A DNA stretch of 64,000 nt from Cryptomeria japonica. Lineage: Eukaryota > Streptophyta > Pinopsida > Cupressales > Cupressaceae. Both the position numbers and the translations under genes were made by a program. The stretch is from the NCBI RefSeq assembly GCF_030272615.1, contig NC_081412.1:137954747-138018746 (forward strand), written 5' to 3'. Under the pieces are notes generated by a model, which searched no databases, had not been told where the DNA came from, and saw only the letters and a program-made list of their open reading frames with translations. Below, piece by piece: positions 47,056-60,084 of this stretch; position 1 is the first letter of the stretch, and the number at the start of each line of letters is the position of its first letter.

Positions 47056-48261
47056 TGTTAAACAGTTTAGATAACCAAAAGACAACTGAGAGGGGGGAGG
47101 GGTGAATCAATTGTCTCAAATTATAGGAACGTTCAACAATTAAAACATTAATATCGAAACCCAAAACATTGTAACTGGAATAACAATTAATCAATTAAGC
47201 ATAAACCATAATCATAGAATAAAAGTCATCCACATAACACCAATATTTGTACGTGGAAAACCTGGTAAAGGGAAAAACCACAGTGGGAAGCCTACCCACA
47301 GTCAGATAATACTTTTGTTGTAAGTATGTGAATTACAATGAAGGGGCTTGCACTTGCAGGAAGGCCAACAACCTAGAGTGCACTGCTCATCATAAAAGGA
47401 GCCTCACTGACTACATATAAATCCAAACTACAATCTGGAGAAGTGTTGAACTACAAAAGATAGAATCTCCTATGCCTGAGTATACTTCTTGTTAAGCTCA
47501 ATACCGAAGGACTAAATCCTCTTACATAAACCCAATTCGATCTCCAATGATCAACCAACTCCTCTGCCTGAATTATATTACATTATTCACACATTAAATT
47601 CTTTGACCATGACCTCTTATATTAACCATGACGATCTACAATGAGATCTTACATCTATATATACAAACCCTCGACCACAAACAATTAGGTCGGCCACCAG
47701 ATAATAAACTGATTACATAGTTACAAACCATGTTAGCCTTATACCAAACAAGTAATATCAACACATAAGTCATCCCAGAAATACATCAATAGGTCCTATC
47801 CACACATTACATTAAAGTTGGTCCATGACCTAGATCAACCGGGACCAAGTATAGGTCCACACGCTTCAGCAATGATCTCCATCTGCCAAGCATTGAATAT
47901 GATCACCAATAGCATCTTGAAACACCATCAAAAGCTACACCAACACCACTTATGCAATTCATCAAAGATCTCCATACAAATCTCTATCGGTGAAACCCTT
48001 GCCGAAACCAGAAACCAATCTTCTAAGCAAGCAAGATAGTATCCAATCACCAGACCAAAACCAACTGACCAAATATGAGTATAAGTATCATGAACAAGCC
48101 AATTCCATCACCAAACTATACCAGAGCATGCCAGATCATACCAGAAACCACTGAACCTACCAGGACCAGAAGGGTGTCGGTAAAGCATCCAAACAACTAG
48201 TGTTGACATCAATGACAAAACATCAATGCAACACATAATCAATTCCACCAAATGGCTAACA
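47056..48261 (-). repeat. Element 3 3' LTR
   Basis: On the plus strand it runs TGTTAAACAG to AATGGCTAACA. The hairpin motif CGTGG...CCACA is at 47252-47282. It is colinear with the right LTR. Confidence 0.9.
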
Positions 48262-48276
48262 ATCTCCCCCTTTTGC
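48262..48276 (-). other. Element 3 polypurine tract
   Basis: Minus-strand CAAAAGGGGGAGATT borders the LTR. Additional similar boxes lie at about 48331-48345 (agtctccccctctgg on plus) and 48449-48477. Confidence 0.85.
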
Positions 48277-48625
48277 ATTGATGGAAACACTAGATATGAA
48301 AAACATCTAAGTACCAAGAAATGCCAAACAAGTCTCCCCCTCTGGAAGACAACCAACAATTAGATATAGGTCTGAATAACTCTACCTTTTACTTTTCATA
48401 TCTCTTCCCTTGTGACTTTTTCTTTTTCTTTCTTTATCTTTTTCACATCAATATCTCTCCCTTTTTGACATCAATGCCAGAAATCTGATAGAAATATCAA
48501 AGCAAAAACATAAACCTCTGAATCTCAAAGTTGACTACTCCTCTTGAGCAGTAGCATCCCACATCAGTGCCAGAATGAATAATATATCAAATAGTGCATG
48601 TCGGACTGATGCCAAACTGCATCAA
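48277..48625 (-). other. Element 3 noncoding 3' interior
   Basis: About 350 bases between the pol stop and the PPT, T/C-rich on the plus strand, containing two extra PPT-like boxes and no ORF. Confidence 0.6.
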
Positions 48626-51600
48626 TCAAGTCTCTACGGGAGGGGCATAAACTCCCAATCTATCTCTCAGGTACTCAAATGACTCCTTGGATAAAGGTTT
48701 AGTGAAAATAGCTGCAATATTCTCTTTAGTATTCATATAAACCAATCTAACTTCATTTTATTTCACCTTCTCCTTTAAAAAAAATTATTTGATAGATATG
48801 TGCTTTGTCTTAGAATGAAATACCAGATTCTTTGATATATCAATAGCAGTAGAGTTATCATAGTGAATAACTACCGGTGCATCACAATCCACCTTTATAT
48901 CCTTCAACATTTGCTTCATCCATAAAACTTGTGTATAGTTAGTAGCAGCAACAACATACTCAGCTTCAATAGTAGATAGAGAAGTACATGACTGTTTCTT
49001 GCTAATCCATGAAACCAGCTTCTTTCCAAGAAAGAAAGATCCATCAGAAGTACTTTTCCAGTCATCAACATCTCCAGCCCAACTAGCATCTGTATATGCA
49101 CATAAAGTAAAGTTATCATCCTTAGGGTACCGCAAGCTATATTTTGATATACCTCACAAGTATCTAAACATCCTTGTTATTGCCATCTCATGATTTTCCC
49201 TAGGATCACTCTGAAATCTTGAAACAATACAACCACCATTCATGATGTCAAGGCGCCTAGTCCGAGTCAAATAGAGCAGACCTCCAATCATAGATTTGTA
49301 TCTTGTAGGATTTACCGATGCAGAAACATCATTTCTTGTCAATTTCTCACTTGTAACCATAGGAGTACTTACCGGTTTAGAATCTCCCATACCAAATTTC
49401 TTCAACAATTCCTTAGCATATTTAGTTTTACAGATGAAAATGTCTTTGTCAATCTGAGTAATCTCCAAACCTAAGAAATTTTTTATCTCACCAATCATAG
49501 ACATCTCAAATTCTTTCTCCATATTTTTAGAAAATTCTATGCATAATTTGTCTTCACCTCCAAAAATAATATCATCAACAAATACTTCAACAATCAGTAT
49601 ATCTTCATCAGTGATTTTATAATATAAATTACTGTCAGCACTGCCCTTAGTAAAACAATGCTTCAAAAGATATTTATCCAACCTTGCATACCAAGCTCTA
49701 GGTGCTTGTTTCAATCTATATAAATCTTTCCTTAACCTGCAAACCATATCTGTATCATCTGATAGTGAAAAACCATCAGATTTCTCAATATAAACTTCAT
49801 CATCAAGATCCCCATTCAAGAATTCACATTTAACATTCATCTGATAAACCTTGTAGTTTTTATAAGCATCATAGGCAAGAAATAATCTTACAGCTTCAAT
49901 GCTAGCTATAGGTGCAAAAGTCTCTCCATAATAAATTCCTTCCTTTTGAGAATATCCTTTACAAACCAATCTAAACTTATTCCTTATAACTTAACCATCC
50001 TCATTCAATTTATTCCTAAAAAGCCATTTAGTTCCAATAACATTTTTATTTTTAGGCTGGGGAACCAAAGTCCATGTGTTATTTTTCTCAATCTGATCTA
50101 ATTCTTCTTCCATAGTGTTCAACCAATGTTCATCTTTACATGCCTCAATTACTAATAGTGGTTCAACTTGTGAAATTAAACATACCTTGTTAGTTTCCAA
50201 TATTCTTCTTGGCATCACTCCATTGCTCTTATCCCCAATGATTTGATCTTCAGAATGATTCAATCTCACATAACTAGGAGTCTTTTGACTTTCTGTTGCT
50301 CTTCCATGTTCTTCAGTCACTGTAGAATTCTCTGATGTTGCCGCAGTAACTGGTTCAACTCTTTGTTCCGGTAAAGGTGCTACCAGTTCAGATATAATCA
50401 TTTCCACTATCGGTTCCTTCTCATAAACTTTTATTTGACTTATGTTCAACTCATCTACTTTGACATTAGCACTCCACAATTCTCTGCAATCTCTTGTTAT
50501 AACATCTATATGCTTTGCTTTCATTAGAATAACCAATAAATATGCCTTCATCACATCTAGGATCAAATTTCCCAATAGTATCATCTCTCTTGATATAGCA
50601 TTTACTACTGAAAATTCTAAAATACTTAACTGTAGGTGTATTGCCAAACCATAATTCATAAGGTGTCTTACCGATTTCTCCTTTGATATGTACTCTATTG
50701 AATGTATAAACTATGGTACTCGTTGTTTCTCTCCAGTAGATATGAGGTAGATTAGCTTCAATCATCATTGTTATAGTAGCATCCAAGATAGTTTTGTTCT
50801 TCCTTTCCACAAATCCATTGTGTTGAGGTGTCTAGGAAGTAGAAAATTGTCTTCTTATACCATCCTTGTCACAAAAGTTATTAAACTCACCGGATGTGAA
50901 TTCTCCACCATGATCTGATCTCAAACATTTAATCTTCAATCTTGTCTTAGTTTCCACTTTAGCTTTAAAGATTTTAAACATTTCAAATGCTTCAGATTTT
51001 TCTCTCAAAAAAGTAATCCATATCATTCTAGAATAATCATCAATGACTAGCATGAAATATCTATCACCATGAAAACTTTTACCTCTAGCAGTGCCACATA
51101 AATCAGTATGAATAAGATCAAGAACATCATTTTATTTATCTTGTATACTCCTAAAATAAGTTTTGACCTGTTTACCCATTTGACATTCTTTACATACCAG
51201 ATTATAGGGCTTCATAATCTTAGGTATATCCCTAATAGCCTTAGTTGAACTGATCTTCATAATGCAATCAAAATTCACACGACACAACCTTTTATGCCAT
51301 AGCCGGCTCTCATCAATCTATGTAATCAAACATGTCTTCTCACCAGAGTTTTAATGAAATATATTACCTTTTGTCTATGTACCGGTTGCAATCTCCAAGC
51401 CAGATCTATTAATGATTTTGAATTTTCCATCCTTGAACTGTAACTGAACTCCCTTATCTACCAATTGTTCGACACTCAAAATATTATGCTTCAAACCTTC
51501 AACATAATAAACATTGTTAGTATTGTTCTTACCATCCAATGATATAGTTCCTTTTCCTTTGACCATACATGCCTTGTCATCTCCAAATCTAACTAGTCCA

Positions 51601-52854
51601 CCATCAAATTCTTGCAAAGATAAAAACTTCCCTTTATCTCTAGTCATATGATGTGAACAACCATTGTCAATTACCCATTCATCCTTGTCTTCAATTTTAC
51701 CAGCAAGTGCCTTCTCTTCAGGTACATTCTCTTCTAGTGCCAGATCATCTTCCTTGATAGCTAGGAACACTCATTCCTTCCCATTGTCAGATCCACTAGC
51801 AAAGTCTTCTATCGGTTCATCATCTGAATCAGTAATGCCTTCCTCATCTGATATGTAGTATGATTTGTCTCTATTTTTCTTATACTTATATTTGTTTGGA
51901 TATCTAGGGTTAGGCTTAAATGATCTTTTAACTCTTTCTTCAAATCTTGAATTCCTTTCAGGACATCTAGATGCAAAATGACCAATCTTATTACATGCAA
52001 AAAATTTAAAAGGGGTTTTTCCTTCATACTTACTTCCTATCGGTCCTTTAGGTACTCTTCTAGAAAATAGTGCTTCAAGTTACTCAAACTCAACATCTTC
52101 TCTCTTCATATCTTCTAACTCCTTCACATATAAAGTTTTCTAGTCTTGCTTACCGGTTGTAGATGTAGATGCATGAAAATAAGGTTTAGTCTTCACAGGT
52201 CCAGAAGGTCCAAATTCCTCAAGCTCAAAAGCAGATAGTTTCCCAACCAAAGTATCTCTGTTGACAGATGTATTAGCCATTTTTATCAACTCATTAATAG
52301 AAGTAGCCTTCATTTTGTAAGACAACGGTAGGGCTCTTGGGACTTTAGAAACAATTTCATCTTCACTCAGAGCTCCACCACAACATTGAATTCCCATAAC
52401 AATCTCATTTACCCTTTCAATGAATTCACTAATCCTTTCATCTTCTTCCATCTTCAGGTTTTCATATCTCACCCGATAACCATCAAGTTTAGCAATCTTC
52501 ACTGTAGGATCACCTTCATTAAGAGTCTCCAACTTATCCCATATAGCCTTTTCCAAATGATTTGTCTGTTAATCCCATTATTTGCTAATAAGAAAGTACA
52601 CACAAGAGGGCTTCTCTTGCTCTACAATCATTCTCAAGCTCCTTGTCTAGGTTTTCTAGAGGAGGATTGTCAGATCCTAGATTATAGGGTGTGACACCAT
52701 TCTATGTGATCTCCCAAATCTCCTTGCCAAGACATCTTAGATTAGTCTCCATATGAATCTTCCATACTATGTAATTTTTTCCATCAAGCCTTAGAATATC
52801 CCTTTGAAAGATAGCTCCAAAACAAATAGATGAACTTGAACTGTTAGTTGCCAT
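48626..52854 (-). pseudogene. Element 3 copia gag-pol polyprotein, broken
   Basis: The start MATNSSSSSICFGAIF precedes LDGKNYIVWKIHMETNL, a copia gag signature. A gag body (52556-52140) and a knuckle FFACNKIGHFASRC with first Cys changed to Phe follow. The protease motif is DNGCSHHMT (DSGCSxHMT is usual) near 51660. Integrase has D (DDYSR), D (SDHGGEF) and E (NGFVERKNK) at about 51040, 50905 and 50805. RT has NNTWTLVPQPKNKNVIGTKW, LKQAPRAWYARLDKYLL and FVDDIIFGG (about 49565; YVDD is usual). RNase H starts DASWAGDVDDWKST (about 49090), and the protein ends FTKPLSKESFEYLR...GVYAPPVET at 48626. Frameshifts lie near 52560 and 50470. Stops (for example before TPQHNG and after NEDG) are mostly TAG or TAA. 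Confidence 0.88.
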
Positions 52855-52898
52855 AGGATCTTCCTCAAGTGGTTAAGCTTTATGTAGAGAGGACCAAA

Positions 52899-52910
52899 GC
52901 TCTGATACCA
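52899..52910 (-). other. Element 3 primer-binding site
   Basis: The minus strand reads TGGTATCAGAGC exactly and continues TTTGG, two bases inside the LTR. This is the initiator-Met site. Confidence 0.93.
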
Positions 52911-52912
52911 AT

Positions 52913-54130
52913 TTTTAGACAATTCAGATAACCGGAAGGCAACTGAGAGGAGGGGGGGGAATCAGTTGTCACAAATTACAAGAACATTCAACAATTAAAA
53001 CTTTAATATCGGAACCCAAAATATTGATACCAGAATAGCAGTTAATCAATTAAGCATAAACAATTATCATAGAATAAAATTCATCCACATAACACCAAGA
53101 TTTGTATGTGGAAAACCCGGTAAAGGGAAAAACCACGGTGGAAAGCCTACCCATAGTTAGATAATACTTTTGTAGTAAGTATGTGAATTACAATGAAGGG
53201 GCCTGCACTTATAGGAAGACAAACAACCTAGAGCACACTACTCATCACAAAAGGAGCCTCACTGACTACATATAAATCCAGACTAAAATCTGAAGAAGTG
53301 TTGAACAGCAAAAGATAGCATCTCCTATGCCTAAGTACATTTCCGGTTAAGCTCAATATTGAAGGACTAAATCCTCTTACATAAACCCAATTCAATCTCC
53401 AATGATCGACCAACTCCTCTGCCTGAACGATATTACATTATTTGCACATGACATTCCTTGACCATGACCTCTTACATTAACCATGATGATCTACAATGAG
53501 ATCTTACACCTATATATATAAACCCTCGACCATAAACAATTGGGTCGGCCGCCAGACAATAAACCGATTACATAATTACAAACCATGTTGGCCTTAGACC
53601 AAACAAGTAATATCTCACATAAGACATCCTAGAAATACATCAATAGGTCATATCCACATGTTACATTAAAGTCGGTCCATAACCTAGATCAACCGATACC
53701 AAGTATAGGTCCACACGCTTCAACAATTATCTCCATCCACCAAGTCTCAAACATGATCACCAACAACATCTTGAAATACCATTAGAAGTTGCATCAACAC
53801 CACTTATGCAATTCATTAAAGATCTCCATAAAAATCTTTGCCAGTGAAACCCTTGCTAGAACCAGAAACCAATCTTCTAAGCAAGCAAGATAGCATCCAA
53901 TCACCAGACCAAAACCAACTGACCAAATATGAGTATAAATATCATGAAAAAGACAATTCCATCACCAGACTATACCGAAGCTTGTCAGATCATACCAGGT
54001 CCAAGTTAACCAAAAACCACTTAACCTACCAAGACCAGAAGGGTGTCGGTAAAGTATCCAAACAACTAGTGTTGACATCAATGGCAAAACATCAATGTGA
54101 CACATAATCAATTCCACCAAATGGCCAACA
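52913..54130 (-). repeat. Element 3 5' LTR
   Basis: Colinear with the left LTR, ending AATGGCCAACA. The hairpin arms are at 53107-53137. Its plus-strand first bases are TTTTAGAC instead of TGTTAAAC. Confidence 0.9.
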
Positions 54131-54135
54131 AAAAT

Positions 54136-57100
54136 GTCTAGATTGAATTGGAAAATGGCACTCATACTCTTCCTTAAAATTTGATTTGCAAGAAAATATT
54201 TTTTTCCCTTTCTTTTTTCCTCTTTTTTCATTTGTCTTTGATCTACACTCTTTATTTTTCAATTGAAACATGTTTCTGTCTTATTCTTCTTTGCCTTGGC
54301 CTTCTTCCCATGAATTATTTTTCACTTTCGATGGAAAATATTTGTTTTCAACACTTTTACTTTTCCCCTAATGCACATGTGAAAACATTTCATTCATTTT
54401 GGATTATCATATTTTTGTTAAATATTTTCACTAAGTTAAAACTACACTTTGCAACTACATTTTACTTACAATTCCACTTTTTTTTCATCTTCTATGAAAG
54501 TATTTCATCCTTGGTAAAAAAATTAATTGCAGTACTATTTCCTCTAGCTTGATACTTATATGAAAATATTTCACCCTTTAATTCCCTTCTCTTCTCATGA
54601 AACATTTTCATTTGGTGAAAACGTGTAATGTCCGCCAAAATACCCTAGAGAAAATGACTAAACTAAATAGCAAATAGAGATTTTTTTAAAAATCATCTAT
54701 TAATGCAACATAGTAAACTATCATAACTCCAAATAATATATTAACATCACAATAATTAATTAAACATCATGAACATAACCATAGAAAAATACATCATTTA
54801 ACACAAACAAAATTAGCATCTTAATGATAAACATATATCCATTCATTCTTTCCCTAGGGTATCTTAACGTCACTACTTACTAGCAACATCACAAAAACAC
54901 ATCCATATCATGAAATCAATAACATTCAATTCATTTAAGTTCTACTCAATACTTTTTCCTATCATGTCTTCATAACCCCATACACTATCTAAGTTCATTT
55001 TAAAGCACCAAACCAAATTTTCCTAAATCCCATAATATTACATCATGAAACTACCTACATCTTTCTTCTACAAGTGGAACTAGTTTATTTCATCAAGGAT
55101 AACCATTACACATCTCATCAATATTACTATCCATACACGCATGCAAGATAACAACAACAAGTACTAATCTACTTCCAAATAGGAATCCATGCCACCAACA
55201 ATTCAAGAGTCATGATATTACAAGAATTAACATAATCTACTTATTCAATTCCCTAATTCAACATAGCATCTCATTCCCAACTTAATGAACATTTTTACAA
55301 CATGAACCACATAATGATACATCATCTTATTCATTACAAATCATAGTCTCTACATCATCAAGTCCAATTACATAAAAGTACATGGTACAAGTACATAGTC
55401 TCTCCTACTACATCATATCCTAATGCATAATAATACAAGTTACATAAATACATAACCTTCTTTCACATTTAAAAGTCATAATGATACAGTGTTATCTCTA
55501 ATATATAGAAATCAACTCCATAGATTATCCGCATAATAAAGAACCATAGAATCCACAACCATGCATGCTAGCATCCAATGGAAGAAGGCATCAAACCACT
55601 AGACCATCTAGAACCAAATAGAAACCACCCCCCATGCTAGGAGATGACATGGGGTTCAAACTCACACTCAAGACCTATGATGAGACCTAACAACCAAGGG
55701 ACTACACATGACAACCACAAGATAACAACTAAGAACAATGAATCCAAATTACATCACAAGGCTAATCATAAATCAATAAACTACTAGAGGCATAATCAAC
55801 AACGAAGTCATAAGGATAATGGACACATGTATGGAAGAGTGTAATCACATGCTATCCTCATGTGGAATCCACCTCCACCTTGGAGCCAAACAAGGTAGGT
55901 CATTTTACCACTCCAATGGTCTTCCCAACCATAGATCCCAAAACCATCTCCCTAGGACCCACGATTGGGGCATACAAATCAAATTCATTATCTTGTTTAA
56001 GTGAATTACTAATTACCCAAAATAACTAATCAATTATTATGGTTATCACTTGTAATTAATCATAAACTATTCATGTGGTTCCGTGATAGGTCTAGACCCT
56101 AAGCATCCTTTCTAGGAACCTCTTAGAAGCCTATTGCTCATGACCTCGGTCCTACACATGCAAGAGCCCACTCTTCCTATCCATAGACCAAGACCTTAGG
56201 GTGAACACAACAATAACATCACATGAAAATTAATCCAAAAGCATAAATGATAGCCATAAACATCCACAAAGATCTAAACATCAAAAATCAAGCCATCTAG
56301 ATCACAATGCCAAATCACAACAATAATCAAAATCCTCAAGAAGGACAAATACACATAAATAGGGGAAAATAATAATAAAAATAGTTCCATATAATCCTCT
56401 ACAATGAGGCACAACATATCCTCTCGCTCGACCACCAATAATCTATCCTCAAACAACAAGGATTCACTCATCTTGCTAGAGAAATAATACAAAACCTCAA
56501 TGAACAAGTATGAAACTTCTTTCCATAGCTCAAATGAATATAAATACATCAAATATGAATAGTGAAGTGCCCCAAAAATCTCAAACTCATCACAACATGC
56601 CTCTGGCAAAAAGATAGAACCAAGAAAACTTATCTAAACTACCAAAAACCTCAAAAACATAGTAAAAATGCAAACTAGACCATATGACCAGTACTCTGAC
56701 ACATATGACCAATATGGTGTTGCATATGATACTTAAAGTGGTGCATTTGACTCTTTTAGCTCATATGACATTTAAACTAGCACATATGAAACAGAAAGCT
56801 AGAAAACTCAGAAATAGAAAGGTACATTCCCAGATGACCTAGAAAACTACTAAGGCATGTAAATTGGATTCTTAAACCATCCAAAAAGATTCAATGACAT
56901 TCAAAACATAATAATCAAGAGAACTTAAAACAATTAACCAAACCATAGAATTAGAATCATTCAAAAATTACCACTATGACTCCTGACAACACATAGAGAG
57001 AAAACTCTCAAAATCAAACAAATGAAATCAGGTTTTGGGAGTGCAATCAATCCTAGAAATCATAAAGAATTGTGTAAAAACAATTAACACCATCAATTTA

Positions 57101-57370
57101 CCCCCCAAAATGTAACCAAACAACTAAGGAAAACATAATTTGCATATAGAGTCGTTCATGGCAATTACAGACAAATAATCCAATATAAGAGAAAATAAGG
57201 AAGCATATAAAATCTAATCCACAAACTTTGAATAACATATATATTTATATACCTATTTATACCAATATTCCTTTTTAATTTTCAAAAATACTACACCCAT
57301 TCCCGTAGGAAACATTCATATATAAAGAAAACACCTATTTTCTGAAAATAAAATTGTAAGAGATTATGAT
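54136..57370. other. Spacer with a possible gypsy-type LTR start
   Basis: At 54624 the sequence tgtaatgtccgccaaaatac resembles the TGTAATGTCC starts of long LTRs I associate with conifer gypsy elements. I could not find the matching end, a PBS or a PPT. The rest, to 57370, is A/C-rich with catgaa and cataa words and no recognisable gene. Confidence 0.3.
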
Positions 57371-57375
57371 CCTCC

Positions 57376-58635
57376 TGTTGGCATTCTGATACTGTTTTGT
57401 ATGACCAGTAAGTGATATGGTTTTCATTGTTGGCAACATCATCTCCTTAGTCTTCAGAGTACATTGGTAGTAAGTAGATCAGGTAGCACTGAGTAGATCG
57501 GCTAAGCAATAAGTAAACCAATAAGTAGTGAGTAGACCGGAAAGCAGTGAGTAGATCAGCACAAGAGAGGTCCATCAGCTAAACAAAGAACAGACTGGTA
57601 TTCAAGAGGAAACTGACTAGATAGATTTTGATTGGTTCACCGGAAGAGTCTGTAACTGATAGACTAGTAATGTTTAGTTACATTCAGCTAAATCGAGAGA
57701 CTTCTCCAGTCAACCGACGAACTTATCGGCATGTTCGACTGTATTGACAGAGATTCCTGCAATGTTTTCAGAGATGTGATTTAAGGCATGATAACGGAAT
57801 TTTGAAAGGAATGTTTTGGAGGGAAAGTTGGCGATAGACTAAAGGGTCAATAAATAAACATATCTCATTCTTGAGATGGTTTTTGTCAAGGTGAATGAAG
57901 ATAATGTAAAAGTGGACACAGGGGGAGTTTAAGAGACTGTAGAGCCGAGTGACAGAGGACCGGTAGAGTGGAGTTTTCACAAAGTGGTGACTCAAGTGAC
58001 AGAGGACCAACAATGTGATATCTAAGGATAAGAAAATTGGCAGAAGGCAGAGTTGAAAGTGCATTTAGGAATTCAGAGTTGTGTAGATCATATACATCTG
58101 ATGCAGACCTAGTATGATTCTTCAGTATGATCTAATCAAGATAATGAGTAGCAATTTTAGAAGATCATCCATCTGTTTCTTTCTAACAACTGCAAAATAA
58201 ATCCCTTAACCGGATGGACTTTAATAGGTCCCATTGTAAAAATCCCTTAACCGAGTGACATCTTAATTGATGTTCTTAAGTCCTCTAACCAGGCTACTCT
58301 TAAAAGGGTAAAGGCACTAACTGGCCTTGAACAAAATCCCTTAATAGGGCGGCACCTAACAGTATCTTTGTAATCTCCTAAGAGGGATGGCTCTTAACTG
58401 GGCATACTCTAGAAGAGTACAAATTTTGTGAGTTCCTACTCACACCATGGTTTTCTCCCTATTGGGTTTCCACGAGATAAATCTATGTGTCATTATGTAT
58501 CTTTTCATCTTCTACAGTAAATGTTTACATTGATGATTGGTAAATTAGTTTAAACTTAAAGTAAAAGTTTTAATTGGTTAAATCTGGTAAAGTGTTGATT
58601 TGCCCCTCCCCTCTCAGCATTGGTAGGGACTAACA
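57376..58635 (+). repeat. Element 4 5' LTR
   Basis: It runs TGTTGGCATTCTG to GGGACTAACA. The hairpin motif CATGG...CCACG is at 58446-58474. A cluster of spaced phrases (cccttaaccg, ggc/tactcttaa) at about 58200-58400 looks like an internal degenerate repeat. Confidence 0.82.
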
Positions 58636-58637
58636 AC

Positions 58638-58649
58638 TGGTATCAGAGC
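58638..58649 (+). other. Element 4 primer-binding site
   Basis: TGGTATCAGAGC starts two bases after the LTR and matches the initiator-Met site exactly. Confidence 0.93.
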
Positions 58650-58695
58650 TCAATCCCTCTGAAGTGAAGCTTGATAGCTTGAGGATAAAGATACC

Positions 58696-60084
58696 ATGGC
58701 AGAGTACCGGTATTAGAACTAGATTGATGAAGCCAATGAAATCATTGCTCAGTTGAAAGAGAGACTGAGAAAATATCTTGCAAAAAGGAAGGAATTAGCT
58801 CAATAGCTAAATGAGAGTCAGGATATCATAGATCAACTCTCTGAACATAGTAGATCTGAAGAAGCTGAAGAAGCAGTCTCAAAAATCATGGAAAAGAACA
58901 AGAACCTGACCGAATAAATTATACATCTCAAAAGAGAACATGAAGGTTAGGCCCTGAGAATGACTGAGATACTGGAAGCTAGCAGAAGTGTTGATGAAAG
59001 AAAAAGGGAGGCAGAAGAAGAATTTACAAAAGATGAAAGAGCTAGGAGGCTTGCTGAAGATGCCCTGAGAGAAAATGATGCAATCATGATTGAGAAAGAT
59101 GAAGAAATATGAGTTCTCACTTGGGATAATGAATACATAAATAAACATCTGAATGAAAATGTAGAAGAAAATGAGAAGATGATGAAAGAGATTGAACAAC
59201 TCAAGAGTGGGTTGAAAACTGAGAATGAGAGAAATGAGAAGCTGAGAAAATTCAATGAAAGCTCCAAGAAGGTAAATAAACAGTTGAAAGCTCGGAGAAG
59301 AAAAAAGGATACAACCAGCCTTGGTTACCTCAGTTCAGGTCCTATGGAAACTGGAGAATCATCTAAATCCAAAAAGATGAAGGATGATAAAAGAAACCGT
59401 TTAGAAGAAAAAGGTATGAATTCTTCCAAGTTCTCTTGTAATCATTGTGGTAAATCAGGTCATAAGACCAATGATTGTAGAAATAAACAGGCTAGTCAAA
59501 AGAAGACTTTCACCTTTGATGGTTATTGACATAATTGTCATAAGTATGGCCACACTGCTTATGAGTGTAGATCTCAATCTAGCAGTATGTCAAATGGAAG
59601 AAGATTTGATGGACATTGTTTCACATGCAATAAGTTTGGACATAGATTTGAAGAATGCAGGTTCGAGACAAATGTATCAAGATCATCATTCAAACCGGCC
59701 AGTCCTAACAAAAGGAGTAATCAGTTGAATGCCACCTGTTCCATGTGTGGTAATTTTGGTCATGTTGCAGAAAACTGTAGAATGAGAATGGGTTAGAGAA
59801 ATAATTCAGGACCATGGAGGACAACAGGTATGGCATGCTTTAATTGCCATAAGATCGACCACATAGCCAGAGAATGCAGAAGTCGATCCTACAACTGGTA
59901 TGTAGACAAGAACTGGTTTAGAAAGAAGAAAGAGAAAAATGACCTGAAAGGAAAGAAGACAACTGAAGAAGTAAGAAATGAAATGAAAAAACCATGGATC
60001 AAGAAGGATGAAGGAAAAGAAGGAGAAGGACATTTTGAAACCAAGTCATCATCCATCGTTGATGACAGTTCCTCTTCTAACTAG
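58696..60084 (+). pseudogene. Element 4 gag-like protein: coiled coil plus five CCHC knuckles
   Basis: One frame of 463 codons runs from ATG 58696 to TAG 60082 without a frameshift, broken only by point stops (TAG 58714, 58720, 58804, 58948, 59794; TAA 58915; TGA 59110, 59527). Residues ~10-210 are coiled coil. Knuckles follow: CNHCGKSGHKTNDC, HNCHKYGHTAYEC (its first Cys codon is now TGA), CFTCNKFGHRFEEC, CSMCGNFGHVAENC, and CFNCHKIDHIAREC with Gly changed to Asp. A charged tail ends in SSSSN as in element 1. There is no capsid-type N-terminal domain. Likely a nucleic-acid-binding structural protein of the element. Confidence 0.82.

Larger units (their letters stand above)
47056..54130 (-). 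mobile_element. Element 3: full-structure copia retrotransposon with pol, decayed
   Basis: LTRs at 47056-48261 and 52913-54130 (about 1.2 kb each) flank an interior that in minus sense holds a PBS, gag, protease, integrase, RT, RNase H and PPT, the Ty1/copia order. Flanks GAAAT (47051-47055) and AAAAT (54131-54135) are a duplication with one mismatch. The first bases of the right LTR are TTTTA where TGTTA is expected (a G to T change at the terminus). Stops and at least two frameshifts make it inactive today. Confidence 0.92.

Noticed and set aside
54624-57370. A full gypsy LTR beginning TGTAATGTCC
   Set aside because: No matching end, PBS, PPT or partner could be found; kept only as a possible LTR start.
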